11,038 nucleotides of DNA from an uncultured Eubacterium sp. (GCA_934320655.1 CAKRFN010000032.1:1-11038); one strand, 5' to 3'. Numbered from the stretch's first letter, positions 1 through 7,257 are shown. Program-made: numbers and translations. The notes: a model not told the origin generated them from the letters alone.

Positions 1-4
1 CCAT
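1..4 (-). CDS. Start of a probable transposase gene running off the left edge
   Basis: Only the start codon (ATG on the minus strand at 4 to 2) is inside the window. It is called because a GGAGG ribosome binding site lies at 13 to 17, with 8 bases to the ATG, and because the flanking sequence looks like the tip of an insertion sequence with its own promoter. No coding sequence can be read, so the transposase identity is inferred from the flank alone. Confidence 0.35.
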
Positions 5-9
5 AAAAT

Positions 10-55
10 AAACCTCCAAACTGAGTAATTTTATCTTACATCAATTTGAAGGTTT
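10..55 (-). promoter_or_regulatory. Hairpin that buries the transposase ribosome binding site
   Basis: In minus-strand RNA, bases 55 to 45 pair with 20 to 10 over 11 continuous pairs. These are ten Watson-Crick pairs and one U-G wobble (49 with 16), with a 24-base loop. The GGAGG at 17 to 13 lies entirely inside the stem. On the plus strand the wobble becomes an A-C mismatch, so the structure favours the sense message. Sequestration of the ribosome binding site on read-through transcripts is established for some other IS elements, such as IS10 and IS50. Its use here is inferred. Confidence 0.5.
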
Positions 56-61
56 ACACAA
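33..61 (-). promoter_or_regulatory. Putative transposase promoter at the IS tip
   Basis: On the minus strand, TTGTGT (61 to 56) is followed after 17 bases by TAAGAT (38 to 33). These match the SigA -35 and -10 consensus at about four positions each. The expected transcript start is near 25, so this promoter's own message would lack the upstream arm (45 to 55) of the hairpin that hides the ribosome binding site. Confidence 0.4.
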
Positions 62-136
62 ACTTTTGGACAGTCCCGGATAATAATGCCAGCCTTTTTC
101 GTGTACCCCAAAATATAAGAGCAAAACATTTATAAC

Positions 137-173
137 AACCTGCTCAAAAACACTTGACTTTTGTTAGCAGGTT
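137..173 (-). terminator. Hairpin terminator closing the leftward gene series
   Basis: AACCTGCT (137 to 144) pairs with AGCAGGTT (166 to 173). The stem continues inward as CAAAA (145 to 149) with TTTTG (159 to 163) after a two-base bulge. It begins 7 bases past the TAA at 180 to 182. On the minus strand the following tract is only moderately T-rich. On the plus strand it is followed by TTTTTATATT sequence, so it may work in both directions. Confidence 0.6.
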
Positions 174-179
174 TTTATA

Positions 180-989
180 TTAAATTTCCAGCACCTCAAC
201 CAGCTCATTTGTCTCATGATCGAGCACAATCAGCTTTCCATCCCACCAGTCGAACGTATAGGAATCCGACAGCGGCAGAGTCGCGAGTTTTTCTTTCCTG
301 CCATCCAGTGGCTTTTTGTATATGGCATCTTTTTCATACAGATACATCACACCGTCCTCATAACCGATGATGCGCGTGCGGTTGTTTTCTGGGCGGTATA
401 ATATTTCACATACGCCGGTCTGTATATCATAAGAAAACAACACATCCCGACGCAACTGCTTTTGTTCGATCCGATCATGGGCAACCCGCGCAATCACCGG
501 AATCTGCGTAATTCCCACGACCGGATTTTCAGTCTGATCCAAATTCTGCGCAGAAACAATAAAACCTGCACATCCCTCATCATGCAGCGCATCCGTTATG
601 TTTTCCCATAGCTCATCTGATAACGTGGGAAACTGCAGACTTTCCTTCACAGATGCATAATCCGGATCGTTTTCCAAAATTTTCTCACTTGTCCCACGCT
701 CCAAATCATACGAATATAGTTCTCCTCCAAGCGGCGTGTCAGATTCCCACAGGTGCATATATGGTCCGCCTACACAAGCATTCGTTGACGAATTGATCCG
801 CTCGACATAATAAGCGCCCTCCATCTGTGCCCCCAGTGACTGTGAAGTAATGAGTGTAAAAACTAAAAAAACAACGCCCATCACAATGTGTTCCCAAAAT
901 AGCCGCACAAAAGCAATGATTCCAACAAGGATTCCCAACCAGACAGCCACTCTCTTTTTGATTGATTTCTTTCCAGAAATATCTTGCAT
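180..989 (-). CDS. Membrane-anchored protein of unknown function, paralog of the upstream gene
   Basis: This 269-residue protein belongs to no family I recognise. The N-terminus is basic (KKSIKKR, residues 7 to 13). One or two hydrophobic segments follow (about 14 to 30 and 35 to 54), then a soluble domain with short repeated strands such as LYSYDLERGT and FSYDIQTGVC, and a YEDGVMYLY motif near 210 to 218. The strand pattern suggests a beta-rich, propeller-like sensor or structural domain; this is inference. The upstream paralog shares the whole architecture but has about 35 extra residues in the middle. An in-frame TTG at 1013 would add 8 residues. The ATG at 989 is preferred because a GGAGG lies 9 bases before it. 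The start is 4 bases after the upstream TAG, so the two are probably translationally coupled. This is the last gene before the terminator at 137 to 173. Confidence 0.85.
   Translation of the reverse strand: MQDISGKKSIKKRVAVWLGILVGIIAFVRLFWEHIVMGVVFLVFTLITSQSLGAQMEGAYYVERINSSTNACVGGPYMHLWESDTPLGGELYSYDLERGTSEKILENDPDYASVKESLQFPTLSDELWENITDALHDEGCAGFIVSAQNLDQTENPVVGITQIPVIARVAHDRIEQKQLRRDVLFSYDIQTGVCEILYRPENNRTRIIGYEDGVMYLYEKDAIYKKPLDGRKEKLATLPLSDSYTFDWWDGKLIVLDHETNELVEVLEI
229..270. repeat. 42-bp exact direct repeat, copy 1 (in the second paralog)
   Basis: Bases 229 to 270 are identical to 1043 to 1084, an offset of 814. They encode the conserved SYTFDWWDGKLI region of both paralogs. A second exact match, 24 bases at 336 to 359 and 1150 to 1173, has the same offset. 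Such repeats could support recombination or gene conversion between the two genes. Confidence 0.95.
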
Positions 990-993
990 CCAA

Positions 994-1896
994 CTAAACC
1001 TCCAGCACCTCAATCAGTCTGCCCGTCTCGTAATCGAGCACGATCAGCTTTCCATCCCACCAGTCGAACGTATAGGAATCCGACGGCGGCAGAATTGCGA
1101 GTTTTTCTTTCTCATCCTCGAGCGGCTTTTTGTAAATGCGGTTCCTTTGATACAGATACATCACACCGTCCTCGTAGCCGATGATACGCGTGCGGTTATT
1201 TTTCGGCTGATACAGGATGTCACATGTTTGTGTTTTCGGGTCATAGGAATACAAAATATCAAATTTCATATCATGTTGTGAGATCCTAAAATCATCACTA
1301 TAACGATTCACCGGTTCCTGTGTGATTCCGATCCACTGATCGCCTGACCGGTCGATCCGGCAGGCATCTGCATATACATACGAATACCCGCATTCACCCA
1401 ATGCATCCTCGATGCCCCTACAGATTTCTTCTGATACCGCCGGCTCCAGCTTTTCCTGCACATATGCATATTCCGCAGCTGTCTGTGACAACTGTCGCAG
1501 CTCTTTTGTACGCAGATTTAGCTTATAGTCTCCCTCTTCATTTTGAAAATACAGCATCTGCGCTTCTGCAAAAAAATCCTTTGCCTGATCATCCTCTGTC
1601 ACAAGTTCCTCTGCCGTTCCATTTTCCAGATCATATCGCCAGATAGCCCCTTCATACGGTGTCTCATATTTCCACAAGTGAATGTACGACTCACTCTCAC
1701 ACGGATTTGCAGCCGAATTGATGCGTTCTACAATATATCTGCCCTTGGTCTCTCCGCCCAGCCATATCACATGCGGCACACTCACAAACACACCTAGAAA
1801 TACCATCAAAATTGCATAGAGAATAAAACAAACCGCCATGATTATTCCAAAAACGATTGCCAGCCGTTCTACAATCTGTTTACAGCGATTCCTCAT
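994..1896 (-). CDS. Membrane-anchored protein of unknown function, first of a tandem pair
   Basis: This 300-residue protein has a basic N-terminus (residues 1 to 11) and a long hydrophobic stretch (about 12 to 46) that could form one or two membrane segments. The soluble domain carries the motifs YIHLWKYETP (71 to 80), IWRYDLENGT (85 to 94), ILYSYDPKTQ (214 to 223) and YEDGVMYLY (241 to 249). The last 73 residues match the next gene at 57 of 73 positions, so the pair arose by tandem duplication. Compared with that paralog it has about 35 extra residues near 103 to 139. The start is supported by a GAGGGG ribosome binding site (1907 to 1912), 10 bases upstream. It lies 45 bases after the alpha-galactosidase gene with no terminator between, so it may be the tail of that operon, but nothing in the protein ties it to sugar use. 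No family is recognised. Whether the soluble domain is inside or outside the cell depends on the number of membrane segments. Confidence 0.9.
   Translation of the reverse strand: MRNRCKQIVERLAIVFGIIMAVCFILYAILMVFLGVFVSVPHVIWLGGETKGRYIVERINSAANPCESESYIHLWKYETPYEGAIWRYDLENGTAEELVTEDDQAKDFFAEAQMLYFQNEEGDYKLNLRTKELRQLSQTAAEYAYVQEKLEPAVSEEICRGIEDALGECGYSYVYADACRIDRSGDQWIGITQEPVNRYSDDFRISQHDMKFDILYSYDPKTQTCDILYQPKNNRTRIIGYEDGVMYLYQRNRIYKKPLEDEKEKLAILPPSDSYTFDWWDGKLIVLDYETGRLIEVLEV
1043..1084. repeat. 42-bp exact direct repeat, copy 2 (in the first paralog)
   Basis: This is identical to 229 to 270 and lies at the matching place near the 3' end of the upstream paralog. No codon-level difference has accumulated here, while other parts of the two genes have diverged strongly. 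Confidence 0.95.
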
Positions 1897-1941
1897 AGCT
1901 TTTTCACCCCTCGATTATGCTTTTGCATGATTCCTGTATCC

Positions 1942-4320
1942 TCACAGATCGCAATATTCATCCTCTTTACCTTCCAAAGCTGTCTCTTTGGCATTCATAA
2001 AATACATCCGCGAGGCAAAATCCTGAAACAGCCTCGTCTGCTCATTGTATCCGCTTCCGCTAAACGCCTGTGTGAGCTTGACACCTGCCATCAGCACCGA
2101 TCCGCTCGTCCGGTAGCTTTCCGTCTCACCCGGCATCGTGACAAATTTCGCAATCGCGCCGTGCAGCAATGAATCCTGTCTGACATGGATCGGCGCTACC
2201 GTATTGACCAAATCACCGAACTGCCGGATATCGTAACGTCTCGCCCTGTTTGAAAATTCATAGCGGCACTGGTCATCGAGCCCCTTCGGGAAATACTGTT
2301 CAAACGGCGTATTCGGCTGAACCAGTCCCTGCACGATCATGCCAATCGCATGTCTGCGGTCAGCCGAAACGCATGTCCACTCGCAGATGTTCCCGCTCCT
2401 GCCGCGATAAAACGTCCCGAACTGTAGCAGCTTCCGGTAGTTCTTATACAGGGCGATCTGTTCGCGGATCTCGCGCAGCTCCTCCTTTTTGAGATCGCAC
2501 AGATTGCACTCATAGCCGAGCACACCGAACGCGGCGACATGAAAACGTGTCTCAAGCGGTGTGATCCGCAGCGTCTGGTGATTCGGACACGACGAAACAT
2601 GTGCGGACACGACAGACATCGGATAGCCGTAGCTGTATCCGGTCATGCTGCGGACACGGCACCACGCATCCGTGTTATCGCTCGCCCAGATCTGCGGAAA
2701 ATAGCATAAAATGCCGAGATCGAACCGGTTGCCGCCCGCTGCACAGCCCTCGAACAAAATATCCGGGAAACGTGTTGTCAGCTCATCCATCAGCCGATAC
2801 AGCCCCAGTATATAGCGGTGTCCGACCTCCGACTGCCGCTCCTGCGGCAGATACTTTGAATAATAATCCGAAAAGATCCGGTTCATATCCCATTTGACAT
2901 AAGAAATATCCGCACTGTCGAACAGCTCGCTGAATACCCCGATCAGATAGTCCACGACCTCGGGATTTGCCAGATCCAGTATGCGCTGGTTTCTGCCCTC
3001 GGTATGCTCGATCCCCGGCTGATCCATCGCCCATTCGGGATGCGCGCGGTACAATTCACTGTCGACACTGACCATCTCCGGCTCTATCCAGATACCAAAA
3101 TCCAGTCCGAGTGCCCGGATCTTTTTACACAGCCCGTCCAGTCCATGCGGCAGCTTTTTCCGGTTGACCTGCCAGTCTCCGAGCGAGGAGGTGTCATCAC
3201 ATCGTGCGCCAAACCATCCGTCATCCACAACAAACAGTTCGATCCCCGCCTGCTTTGCCGCTTTTGCCAGACGCAGCAACTGGTGCTCGCTAATATCAAA
3301 ATAAGCTGCCTCCCAGCTATTGAGCAGCACCGGACGCTCCTTCTTTTTCCAGCTTCCACGGACGATACACTCCCGCACAAACGCATGCATCTGCCGGCTC
3401 ATTCCATTGTAGCCCTCGCCGGAATAGGTCATCACCGTCTCCGGTGCCTCAAAGACCTCGTCCCTGCCGATCTGATAGGCAAACGATGCCGGATGGATGC
3501 CGGACACAAAGCGCATTTTTTCAAAGGAATTGACTTCACACGCCTCGTAGTGATTTCCGCTGTAGATCAGGTTGAGCCCGATACACGCACCGTGATCCTC
3601 GCTTGTCTCTGCCTTTGATAACATGACAAACGGATTTGCCCTGCTCGAAGAACTGCCGGTATACGATGCATTGACACATTTTCCGGCTGTAACCGCTGTA
3701 TCCGTCCGGTTCATTTCCCGCGCCCATCCACCGGTAAACGTGGAAAACACCCAGTCATTTGTCTCGAAATCGAGCTGTGTACTCATCAGCCGCTCCAGAC
3801 GGATCGGATCAGAGCCCTCATTTTTCAGCTTTGCGGAGCGGACAATGACATCATACGCCGCAAACACACTGTAATGCAGCTCCAACACGACCGGATAATT
3901 GCGATCCCGCAGCGTCACGACCAGCTCTTTTGCACCTTGAGCGTCATACGCGGACGGCAGCGTCCGCAGCGCGGTTTTCTCCTCCAGAATCTCAAAGGAA
4001 TCATAGACAAAATCGTTTGTCACACCGCCATCGGCGTGACGGATCTCGACAAACGGCTCCCGAATGTCGCCCTTTCCATAAGCAGACACCTCCAGCCGCA
4101 TGTCCTCCAGCGAATACTGCGGGTGCTCCTTATCATAAATACACGTATTGCCCGGCGCAAATGCATGTTTTTCGACGAGCGCGTCCGCGTCCTGTTCACA
4201 TGTGATATATATCTTTTTTCCGTAATACAGGTGCTCCATCTGTCCGGTCGCAAGCCTGCGAAAACAGTACGTCGTATGATCGGTGTCGAGCACAAACGTA
4301 TCTCCCAGTTGTCTGATCAT
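1942..4320 (-). CDS. Alpha-galactosidase, glycoside hydrolase family 36
   Basis: This enzyme should hydrolyse terminal alpha-1,6-linked galactose from melibiose and raffinose-family sugars, with retention of configuration. The 792-residue protein shows the full GH36 layout: an N-terminal beta domain (to about 325), a catalytic TIM barrel with NSWEA (334 to 338), the VVDDGWFG aspartates (366, 367) and IEPEMVS (412 to 418), then a C-terminal beta domain. YVKWDMN places the likely nucleophile at Asp478. WASDNTDA places the likely acid/base at Asp548. CAAGG at 526 to 530 corresponds to the substrate-recognition loop. From memory this numbering coincides with the Geobacillus AgaA enzymes. The C-terminal part (SGSVLMAGVKL to GYNEQTRLFQDF) resembles lactobacillal and clostridial long forms. 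There is no signal peptide, so it acts in the cytoplasm. AGGAG (4328 to 4332) lies 7 bases before the ATG, and the start overlaps the symporter stop as ATGA, implying translational coupling. Substrate preference cannot be read from the sequence. Confidence 0.97.
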   Translation of the reverse strand: MIRQLGDTFVLDTDHTTYCFRRLATGQMEHLYYGKKIYITCEQDADALVEKHAFAPGNTCIYDKEHPQYSLEDMRLEVSAYGKGDIREPFVEIRHADGGVTNDFVYDSFEILEEKTALRTLPSAYDAQGAKELVVTLRDRNYPVVLELHYSVFAAYDVIVRSAKLKNEGSDPIRLERLMSTQLDFETNDWVFSTFTGGWAREMNRTDTAVTAGKCVNASYTGSSSSRANPFVMLSKAETSEDHGACIGLNLIYSGNHYEACEVNSFEKMRFVSGIHPASFAYQIGRDEVFEAPETVMTYSGEGYNGMSRQMHAFVRECIVRGSWKKKERPVLLNSWEAAYFDISEHQLLRLAKAAKQAGIELFVVDDGWFGARCDDTSSLGDWQVNRKKLPHGLDGLCKKIRALGLDFGIWIEPEMVSVDSELYRAHPEWAMDQPGIEHTEGRNQRILDLANPEVVDYLIGVFSELFDSADISYVKWDMNRIFSDYYSKYLPQERQSEVGHRYILGLYRLMDELTTRFPDILFEGCAAGGNRFDLGILCYFPQIWASDNTDAWCRVRSMTGYSYGYPMSVVSAHVSSCPNHQTLRITPLETRFHVAAFGVLGYECNLCDLKKEELREIREQIALYKNYRKLLQFGTFYRGRSGNICEWTCVSADRRHAIGMIVQGLVQPNTPFEQYFPKGLDDQCRYEFSNRARRYDIRQFGDLVNTVAPIHVRQDSLLHGAIAKFVTMPGETESYRTSGSVLMAGVKLTQAFSGSGYNEQTRLFQDFASRMYFMNAKETALEGKEDEYCDL

Positions 4321-5684
4321 CGGTGTTCTCCTAACTGTTGTTTGATCTGTTCCATTTTTGCATCATCCAGCCGGTAATATTTCCGGAACACAAAAATTCC
4401 GATAATGAGCAGGATCACCGCCGGAACCGTCATCCACAGCCGCAGCGCGACCAGCGTATCCTGCGACTGTACCGCCGCCGTCTTGTCCAGATGAATCCAG
4501 TCGATCACAAGTCCGGCGAGAAAAACAGCCAGACCGGACGCGAGTTTAACCGTAAAGGTCTGCATCGAAAAGATCACGGATTCCTCTCTGGTGCCGTTTT
4601 TTAGTTCCCCGTAATCGACCGAATCAGATAAAAATACGGTCATGATCACATTGAGTACGCCGTAGCCCAAATAGATCATCATACCGGGAACACACAGGAT
4701 ATACCAGTTTTCCGGTGTATACAGACCTCCAAACGCCATGAGCAGAATCATCAGAAAGCCTAAGATCTGCACGATAAAACCGCCGACATACAACTGTGAT
4801 TTTGTGAATTTCGTGCGCAGTGCCGGCACGATCATCATCACAAATACCTGTGCGGCAAAGGCGACTGCCGCAAAGATCGAATACGCGCCCTCATTTCCGA
4901 CATCAAACTGGAAAAAGTACAGGACGAGATTGCCGCAGATATTGATCGCCGTATAAACTAAAACGATCGACACGACGACTGTCATCGCCTGGTCGTTGCG
5001 GAACAGGGAGCGGAACATATCCGCAACGCCCGTCGCCGGCGCATCGCTCTCCACCGGTTTTTCCGGAACCGCCCACACGCATACGGCCTCCGAGATCACA
5101 AATACAACCGCCACGATCAGCGCCCAGTAGCGGAAGCCGATCCGGTAATCTGCGACTTCGGTGCTCGCGCTCAACAGCGGCACAAGCGTCATCGTCAGCA
5201 CGGTAGGGATCGCGTCACCGATGCCCGCACAGGTACGCGCCAGCGAACTCAGCCCCTCTCTGTCCCTGCCCGGCTCCGTGATCGCCGGAATCATCGACCA
5301 GAACGGAATATCCATGAGCGTATACGTGATACCCCACGCAAAATAAAAGATCGTCAGCCACACTCTCTGCGATCCGTCTCCCATCGATTCGGGTACTGCA
5401 TAGAGCGCATAGATCGTCACCGCATTGAGTACGGTTCCGGTCAGTATCCACGGGCGGAATTTGCCCCATTTTGTACGTGTTTTCGCGACGACAATTCCCA
5501 TGATCGGATCGTTGAACGCATCAAAAATGCGCGCTGCCATCATCACCGTTCCGATAAATACACTGCTCATGCCAAGCACCACGTTATAGTAGTACAGCAG
5601 ATACGAAGAAATCAGCATATAAACGACATCCTTACCGAATGCGCCAAATCCGAATGCTGCTTTTTGTCCGGTTTTCAGTTTCAT
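4317..5684 (-). CDS. MelB-type sugar/cation symporter, GPH family
   Basis: This is a 455-residue inner-membrane carrier with about 12 hydrophobic segments. It should import an alpha-galactoside such as melibiose or raffinose with Na+, Li+ or H+. The diagnostic GPH/MelB motif RIFDAFNDPIMG (52 to 63) followed by TKWGKFRPW (71 to 79) is intact. Compared from memory with E. coli MelB, the key acidic residues are present: Asp19, Asp55 and Asp59, and the MDIPFW aspartate (125 here). The essential lysine of helix XI is Lys380 in QTFTVK. The SDSVDYGE motif (353 to 360) is also typical. A GGGGG ribosome binding site lies 6 bases before the ATG, and the start is 14 bases after the stop of the upstream gene. 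The overlapping GH36 gene supports alpha-galactosides as cargo, but GPH carriers also move other glycosides, so the exact sugar is inferred. Confidence 0.95.
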   Translation of the reverse strand: MKLKTGQKAAFGFGAFGKDVVYMLISSYLLYYYNVVLGMSSVFIGTVMMAARIFDAFNDPIMGIVVAKTRTKWGKFRPWILTGTVLNAVTIYALYAVPESMGDGSQRVWLTIFYFAWGITYTLMDIPFWSMIPAITEPGRDREGLSSLARTCAGIGDAIPTVLTMTLVPLLSASTEVADYRIGFRYWALIVAVVFVISEAVCVWAVPEKPVESDAPATGVADMFRSLFRNDQAMTVVVSIVLVYTAINICGNLVLYFFQFDVGNEGAYSIFAAVAFAAQVFVMMIVPALRTKFTKSQLYVGGFIVQILGFLMILLMAFGGLYTPENWYILCVPGMMIYLGYGVLNVIMTVFLSDSVDYGELKNGTREESVIFSMQTFTVKLASGLAVFLAGLVIDWIHLDKTAAVQSQDTLVALRLWMTVPAVILLIIGIFVFRKYYRLDDAKMEQIKQQLGEHR

Positions 5685-5698
5685 AATTTTCCCCCATG

Positions 5699-7195
5699 TT
5701 AGTTCTTTTTGCTCATTGCCAGCTCCACGACCCTGTATGCCCCGTCATACAAACCGATCGTACGGTTCTTTTTGATGTTCCGGCACATCTGCCCCAGCAG
5801 TACATCCTCGTTTAAAAACAGATCCAGCATTTGCAGGACATGCGGAATATCCCTGCATTCAAGCGTGCCGTCACCCACCTCTGCCGAGTGGATCGCGCCC
5901 CACATCTCATGCTTGCCCACACGCCGGATAAACAGCTTCGGCACCGGATAAAATGCCAGCTCACTCGGCTTTGTCACAAGTACATCGCAACTGCGCATCA
6001 GCAGGTTCGTGCAGTAAACTGCCTCAAAGATGTTTTTGTGGTAAAAACCGTGTATTCCGCAAATATTTGCATCATTTTGCAGTGCACGCGCCGCAAACCG
6101 CTCCGTCTCTTTCCAATCGTCAAAATGCTCCCTGCTGACCTTTTTCATCTGCGGAATCTCCCGGATGAGCTCCTCCCACACATTCCGGTAATCGCCGACA
6201 TTCACATAGAGCGCTGCCCGCTTTTCGCGGATCGCAGGCAGCAGATAGCGTATGATCTGTGCAAAAATCTCTTTTTGCGCACCCGCACCGCCGATCGTGA
6301 GCAGAAAACGCATCGGCTGACCGTTCTTTTTTCTGCGGATACGCGCATCGCAATCCGCATCGATATTTGTCACAAGCTCGTGATCCACATAATGACCGGT
6401 ATCGATCAATGCATCCGCTGGCATCGGTTTGTTGACCTTCCGCCCATTCATGCCGTTTAAAATCCGGTATCCCAGATACGACTGGTGACACTGGATCGTA
6501 TGAATGCTGCCCTCTGCCAGATGCAGTGCCATCGGCCAGTTATCGGGAATCGCATTGACGACATATTTCATGCCCGCGTGCACGGCTGCCTGTGTCGGCC
6601 ATACGTGCGTGCCGACAACCGGAATGTCTTTGGGGATCTGTTTAAATACGGTCGCCATGATCTCTGCGTTTTTCTGGTCGCTGCTGTTGTAGCTGAGCGC
6701 ACGGAATCCTTCATAGTTCATCGGCTCCCACACAAGCTTATTAAATACCGGATTCTTGGAAAGTCTGGAACCGAGCGAATACAGCTCGTTTTGTGCTCCG
6801 ATCACTTTGGTGCAGCTCGTCTGTCCGTAGGAATTGAGATCCATCCAATAAGGAATATAGCCCATCGATTTTGCCGCGGATGCGATCGCCATCGAGATCC
6901 GGTAATGCCCGAAGCCCATACGGATATTCCCGACGATAAGACCCTTTTCCCGATCAAACGTGAGCGGCGTATGATCCGCATCCTGTTCGTAATGTGCATT
7001 CTGCGCCAGATCTCCGATCAGCAGGTTATTCACACCGAGCAGATCACCGATATATGGATTCTTTTCGATCCGCACGGGATAGTCCGCCTGACTGTCATCC
7101 CCGAATCTTTGATAATATTTTTTCTTTGATTTTACTGCCTTCTGATATGCGCGGTCACTGACCGCATTCCCAAATATCACCCTTGAACGATCCAT
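5699..7195 (-). CDS. GT-B-like protein of unknown function, first gene of the alpha-galactoside operon
   Basis: This 498-residue soluble protein belongs to no named family I can assign. Three short motifs recall GT-B glycosyltransferases of the MurG / MGDG synthase type. They are a glycine-rich N-terminal loop, IVGNIRMGFGHYRIS (87 to 101); a second-domain strand and turn, FLLTIGGAGAQKE (297 to 309); and a donor-site-like CDVLVTKPSEL (403 to 413). The order and spacing fit two Rossmann-like halves. In known enzymes the third motif leads into a conserved Gly/Glu stretch binding a nucleotide sugar, but here the following residues (AFYPVPKLF) differ. A non-standard donor, a phosphorylase-like reaction or a non-catalytic role are all possible. 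No membrane segment or signal peptide is seen. AGGAG (7202 to 7206) lies 6 bases before the ATG. Its place immediately before the symporter and GH36 genes suggests a role in the same sugar pathway; this is inference. Confidence 0.9.
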   Translation of the reverse strand: MDRSRVIFGNAVSDRAYQKAVKSKKKYYQRFGDDSQADYPVRIEKNPYIGDLLGVNNLLIGDLAQNAHYEQDADHTPLTFDREKGLIVGNIRMGFGHYRISMAIASAAKSMGYIPYWMDLNSYGQTSCTKVIGAQNELYSLGSRLSKNPVFNKLVWEPMNYEGFRALSYNSSDQKNAEIMATVFKQIPKDIPVVGTHVWPTQAAVHAGMKYVVNAIPDNWPMALHLAEGSIHTIQCHQSYLGYRILNGMNGRKVNKPMPADALIDTGHYVDHELVTNIDADCDARIRRKKNGQPMRFLLTIGGAGAQKEIFAQIIRYLLPAIREKRAALYVNVGDYRNVWEELIREIPQMKKVSREHFDDWKETERFAARALQNDANICGIHGFYHKNIFEAVYCTNLLMRSCDVLVTKPSELAFYPVPKLFIRRVGKHEMWGAIHSAEVGDGTLECRDIPHVLQMLDLFLNEDVLLGQMCRNIKKNRTIGLYDGAYRVVELAMSKKN

Positions 7196-7220
7196 AGTTT
7201 TCTCCTATATCCCTATTGGT

Positions 7221-7257
7221 AAAAAGGAGATGGAAGAAACCACTTCCATCTCCTTTT
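7221..7257 (-). terminator. Strong hairpin terminator after tpiA
   Basis: A perfect 15-bp stem (7222 to 7236 with 7243 to 7257) encloses a 6-base loop. On the minus strand the stem ends in a run of five T (7225 to 7221). The plus-strand side ends in TTTTAAAA, so it may be bidirectional. It ends only 25 bases before the next gene's ATG, with that gene's ribosome binding site in between. Confidence 0.9.

Larger units (their letters stand above)
1..78 (-). mobile_element. Terminal part of an insertion sequence, probably IS256 family, extending left out of the window
   Basis: Read on the minus strand, the segment begins near 78 with GGGACTGTCC, continues into a GTGTAAAC motif (positions 52 to 59), and then has a promoter, a ribosome binding site and an ATG at position 4. 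From memory, a GTGTAAA motif inside a short terminal repeat beginning with a GTC-type tip is common in IS256-family elements of Firmicutes. The compact layout of tip, promoter, hidden ribosome binding site and start codon fits the 5' end of a transposase unit. The exact outer border (about 76 to 80) and the target duplication cannot be fixed because the other end is outside the window. The family call is tentative. Another IS family or a degenerate remnant is possible. Confidence 0.45.

Noticed and set aside
990..1013. TTG start at 1013 for the second paralog
   Set aside because: The ATG at 989 has a GGAGG at proper distance, while the TTG has none and would overlap the end of the upstream gene.
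850..1281. 143-codon open frame on the plus strand spanning the paralog junction
   Set aside because: It is antisense to both paralogs. It shares words with another plus-strand frame near 216 to 401 only because the paralogs themselves are duplicated.
1897..1941. Possible terminator or promoter between the GH36 gene and the first paralog
   Set aside because: Only a 4-bp palindrome (ATGC, 4-base loop, GCAT at 1917 to 1928) is seen, with no T-run and no box pair, so read-through is more likely.
3004..3618. 204-codon open frame on the plus strand
   Set aside because: It is antisense to the GH36 gene, whose motifs are continuous across the region.
3874..4377. 167-codon open frame on the plus strand
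   Set aside because: It is antisense to the GH36 start and crosses the symporter-GH36 junction; no supporting signals.
5831..6460. 209-codon open frame on the plus strand
   Set aside because: It is antisense to the GT-B-like gene, with no recognisable motif and no start signal.
6485..7129. 214-codon open frame on the plus strand
   Set aside because: It lies wholly inside the GT-B-like gene on the other strand, has no good ribosome binding site and reads as unstructured Arg/His/Cys-rich sequence. It is a shadow frame of a GC-rich gene.
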